Assembly: GCA_030651305.1 (NCBI GenBank)
Contig: JAUSCI010000044.1
Span: 1 to 32,951 of the forward strand
Length of the DNA: 32,951 bases
Source of the DNA: Sulfuritalea sp.
GTDB taxonomy: Bacteria > Pseudomonadota > Gammaproteobacteria > Burkholderiales > Rhodocyclaceae
Direction: 5' to 3'
Part shown: in pieces, positions 30,668 through 32,951 of the stretch
Numbering within the stretch: the stretch's first letter is position 1
Layout of the letters: every line of letters begins with the position of its first letter
The notes under the pieces: generated by a model
The model's database searches: none
Told to the model about the DNA's origin: nothing
The model's input: the letters and a program-made list of their open reading frames with translations, nothing else
Program-made: the position numbers and the translations under genes

Positions 30668-32951
30668 ATGACGATGAAGTGCAAACATGTTTGTTCGACC
30701 CTGTGGCGGCGGAAGGCGCTTGCCGCCGCTATTGCATACGCGTTCGCATGCGCGTGCGCCGGTTACGCGCAGGCCAACGGTGTCGGTCCGACCGTGGTGG
30801 CGGGGCAGGCCAGCTTCTCCACCGTCGGCAAATCGCTCAGCATCACCAACAGCCCCGGGGCGATCATCAACTGGCAGGGCTTCTCGATTGGCGCCAGTGA
30901 AACCACGCGCTTCATACAGCAAAGCGCTGCCTCGAGCATTCTCAATCGCGTCATTGGTCCGGATCCGTCCGTCATTCTCGGCACGCTCACCTCGAACGGC
31001 CGGGTGTTCCTGATCAATCCGGCCGGCATTCTGGTCGGTTCGGGTGCGCGCATCGACGTGGCCGGGATGGTGGCCTCGACACTGAATCTGAGCAACCAGG
31101 ACTTTCTTGCTAGCCGGCTCAATTTCACCGCCAATTCACAAGGCGGCAACGTCGAGAATCAGGGCAGCATCACCACCCCCACGGGCGGCAGCGTCTATCT
31201 GATCGGATCGAACGTCACCAACAGCGGCATCATCAAAAGCCCGCACGGCGACGTGATTCTGGCCGCCGGTCAGTCGGTGAAGATCTTTGACACCAGCACG
31301 CCGGGGGTACGGGTCGAACTGACGGCGAGCGACAGCAGCGCCATCAACCTCGGTCAGATCCTTGCACAAAGTGGGCAAGTGGGTATATATGGCGCAACGC
31401 TGCGCAACGCCGGCATCGTCGATGCCAACCAGGTAGTGCGCGACCTTAGCGGAAAGATCGTCCTGCGCGCGAAGCAGGACGTGACTCTCGAAGCCGGCAG
31501 TCGTCTCAGCGCCAGCGGCGAGCAGGCGGGGGCGGTCACGGTTCAGGCAGAAGCCGGCACCACGCTGGTATCCGGGGTGATCGAAGCCAAAGGCGTCGGC
31601 GAGACGGCCGGCAGCGGCGGCACAATCCAGCTGCTGGGTCGGCACGTCGGCCTGATGGCGGCCAGCATCGACGCGTCAGGCACGGCAGGCGGCGGTACCG
31701 TGCTGGTCGGTGGCGACTACCAAGGCAGGAATCCGTTGGTGCAGAACGCGTCGGCGACCTACATGAGTCCCGATTCCAAAATTGCCGCCGACGCCATCAC
31801 GAATGGCATGGGCGGCAAGGTGGTGCTGTGGGCCGACGATTCGACGCGCGCCTACGGCAGCATTACGGCGCGCGGCGGAGTGCAGGGCGGCAGCGGCGGC
31901 ATGGTTGAAACTTCCGGTCACTGGCTGGATGTGGCGGGTATCCAGGTCAATGCCAGCGTGCGTGATGGCAAGAGCGGCGGGAAAAGCGGCATGTGGCTGC
32001 TCGATCCGGCCGATGTGACGATCACCGGCGCGGTGGATAGCAGCGGATCCTTCAGCGGCGGCAATCCCGATGTCTTTGCACCGAGTTCCGGCGCAAGTAC
32101 CGCCAATGTCAATCTCACCACCATCACTACCGCACTCAACCTCGGCACCGATGTCACCATCACCACGGTCAACAGCGGCACCAGCGGTGGCGGCAATGGC
32201 GACATCAGCGTGGATGCGGTGGTCACCTGGGACCGGTCGGCGTCTTTGCCGCCGCCGTCGATTCTGACCTTGAGCGCCGTGCGCGACGTGAACGTGAATT
32301 CGGCAATTACGGCCACCAATGGCAGTTTCGTGGCGAACGCCGGGCGTGACGTCAATTTGAAAGCGGTCATTACGACGACTGATGGCAACGTGGTATTGCG
32401 TGCCGACAGCGATGGCACGGGTCCCGGAGTTGCCGGCGGCATCGTGGCCTTTCTTGCCGGCGGTGGCGTAACCATGACGCGTGGTGCGGGCAGCGTCTAT
32501 TCGAATCCGACTTCGTATGCCACGCCGACCGATTATCTGAGCAAGTTCACCCTGACCACCAGCACGCTGACACCCTACATGTGGGTATTTACGGAGGCCA
32601 ACGGCAAAATCTACGATGGACTGACGGCTACCTCGCTTTCCTTCGTAGGCGATCCGACTACGGGCGGTGCCGTTACCCTGGTTCCCGGTACTGCAGACTT
32701 TGGAAATAGCAGCGCCGGCATTGCCAAGACGGTGAACTACAGTGGCTATAGCCTCGGCGGCGCGGATGCAGGCAAGTTTGCCTTGTTCTCAGCGGCAGGG
32801 AGTACCACGGCGGATATCACCCAGCGCGCCATCACCGTCACCGCCGACCCGGGCCAGACCAAGACCTACGGCAACATCGACCCGGCCAGCTACAGCTACA
32901 CCAGCAGCAGCCTGGGCACCGGTGTCGCCCTCAGCGGCGCACTCACCCGCA
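30668..32951 (+). CDS. TpsA-type adhesin with YDG/MBG repeats (3' partial)
   Basis: Second two-partner-secretion exoprotein; at least 761 codons, open at the right edge. The leader is Cys-rich (MTMKCKHVCSTLWRRKALAA) with a hydrophobic core (AIAYAFACACAGYAQA). The TPS domain follows, with AIINWQGFSIGASETTRFIQ and NPAGILVG where the family usually has NPNGILFG. The middle is beta-helix (GGKVVLWADDSTRAYGSI, ETSGHWLDVAGIQV). From about codon 640 come a YDG segment (NGKIYDGLTATSLSFVGDP) and an MBG segment (ITVTADPGQTKTYGNIDPA), repeats known from large surface adhesins. AGGTGG 5 bases before the ATG supports the start; a second ATG is two codons on. It is divergent from the mlaC operon across a gap with two palindromes. 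It probably uses the TpsB at 22392 or one beyond the window. Confidence 0.9.
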   Translation, partial: MTMKCKHVCSTLWRRKALAAAIAYAFACACAGYAQANGVGPTVVAGQASFSTVGKSLSITNSPGAIINWQGFSIGASETTRFIQQSAASSILNRVIGPDPSVILGTLTSNGRVFLINPAGILVGSGARIDVAGMVASTLNLSNQDFLASRLNFTANSQGGNVENQGSITTPTGGSVYLIGSNVTNSGIIKSPHGDVILAAGQSVKIFDTSTPGVRVELTASDSSAINLGQILAQSGQVGIYGATLRNAGIVDANQVVRDLSGKIVLRAKQDVTLEAGSRLSASGEQAGAVTVQAEAGTTLVSGVIEAKGVGETAGSGGTIQLLGRHVGLMAASIDASGTAGGGTVLVGGDYQGRNPLVQNASATYMSPDSKIAADAITNGMGGKVVLWADDSTRAYGSITARGGVQGGSGGMVETSGHWLDVAGIQVNASVRDGKSGGKSGMWLLDPADVTITGAVDSSGSFSGGNPDVFAPSSGASTANVNLTTITTALNLGTDVTITTVNSGTSGGGNGDISVDAVVTWDRSASLPPPSILTLSAVRDVNVNSAITATNGSFVANAGRDVNLKAVITTTDGNVVLRADSDGTGPGVAGGIVAFLAGGGVTMTRGAGSVYSNPTSYATPTDYLSKFTLTTSTLTPYMWVFTEANGKIYDGLTATSLSFVGDPTTGGAVTLVPGTADFGNSSAGIAKTVNYSGYSLGGADAGKFALFSAAGSTTADITQRAITVTADPGQTKTYGNIDPASYSYTSSSLGTGVALSGALTR

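Overview
The window is GC-rich, gene-dense chromosomal DNA from a Gram-negative bacterium. Hybrid kinases, a CheB-CheR fusion, MacAB with an outer-membrane factor, TpsB/TpsA secretion, and CsbD/BON/OmpA stress proteins together point to a betaproteobacterium, perhaps Rhodocyclales-like. That placement is an inference from gene style, since there is no rRNA or other marker gene.

Region 1 (1-12.6 kb) is a signalling block. It holds a 5'-truncated PAS hybrid histidine kinase, a REC-PAS response regulator and a Crp/Fnr regulator, all overlapping. These are followed by a second, reversed Crp/Fnr paralogue, then a CheB-CheR-PAS fusion overlapping a second hybrid kinase, then a third hybrid kinase. 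Between the two Crp/Fnr genes lie two copies of a small inverted-repeat element carrying a DUF559 (Vsr-like nuclease) gene, one intact and one with a 140-bp deletion. They bracket an orphan HigA-type antitoxin gene.

Region 2 (12.55-12.89 kb) is a 338-bp MITE-like element with terminal inverted repeats; its first bases supply the stop codon of the third kinase.

Region 3 (12.9-18.7 kb) is an envelope and stress-protein island: MarC, two CsbD proteins, a two-repeat glycine-zipper protein, a 49-residue membrane protein, a BON protein, an OmpA-domain protein, a Cys-pair repeat periplasmic protein and two small lipoproteins.

Region 4 (18.7-24.1 kb) is a minus-strand set tpsB-tpsA-L,D-transpeptidase ending in a clear intrinsic terminator. 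Two small exported proteins that share a C-terminal DGDGV-type motif follow on the plus strand.

Region 5 (24.96-30.4 kb) is a tightly packed minus-strand operon mlaC-like, macA, macB, outer-membrane factor. Divergent from it a second, larger TpsA adhesin with MBG/YDG-type repeats runs off the right edge.

The most interesting signal is a recurrent palindrome, TGTGCG-N4-CGCACA, with the same geometry as a CRP site (TGTG-N8-CACA) but a different inner base. Strong or near copies lie before the third kinase, between marC and csbD, before the OmpA gene, before tpsB and the small exported protein, and between mlaC and the second tpsA. One perfect 20-bp copy sits between convergent genes. I infer that this is an operator for the window's own paralogous Crp/Fnr regulators, making the island one envelope-stress/adhesion regulon. 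A second unexplained signal is a dispersed motif (CGGCGCTGGCGGTACGGCG core) found five times, including inside two coding regions.
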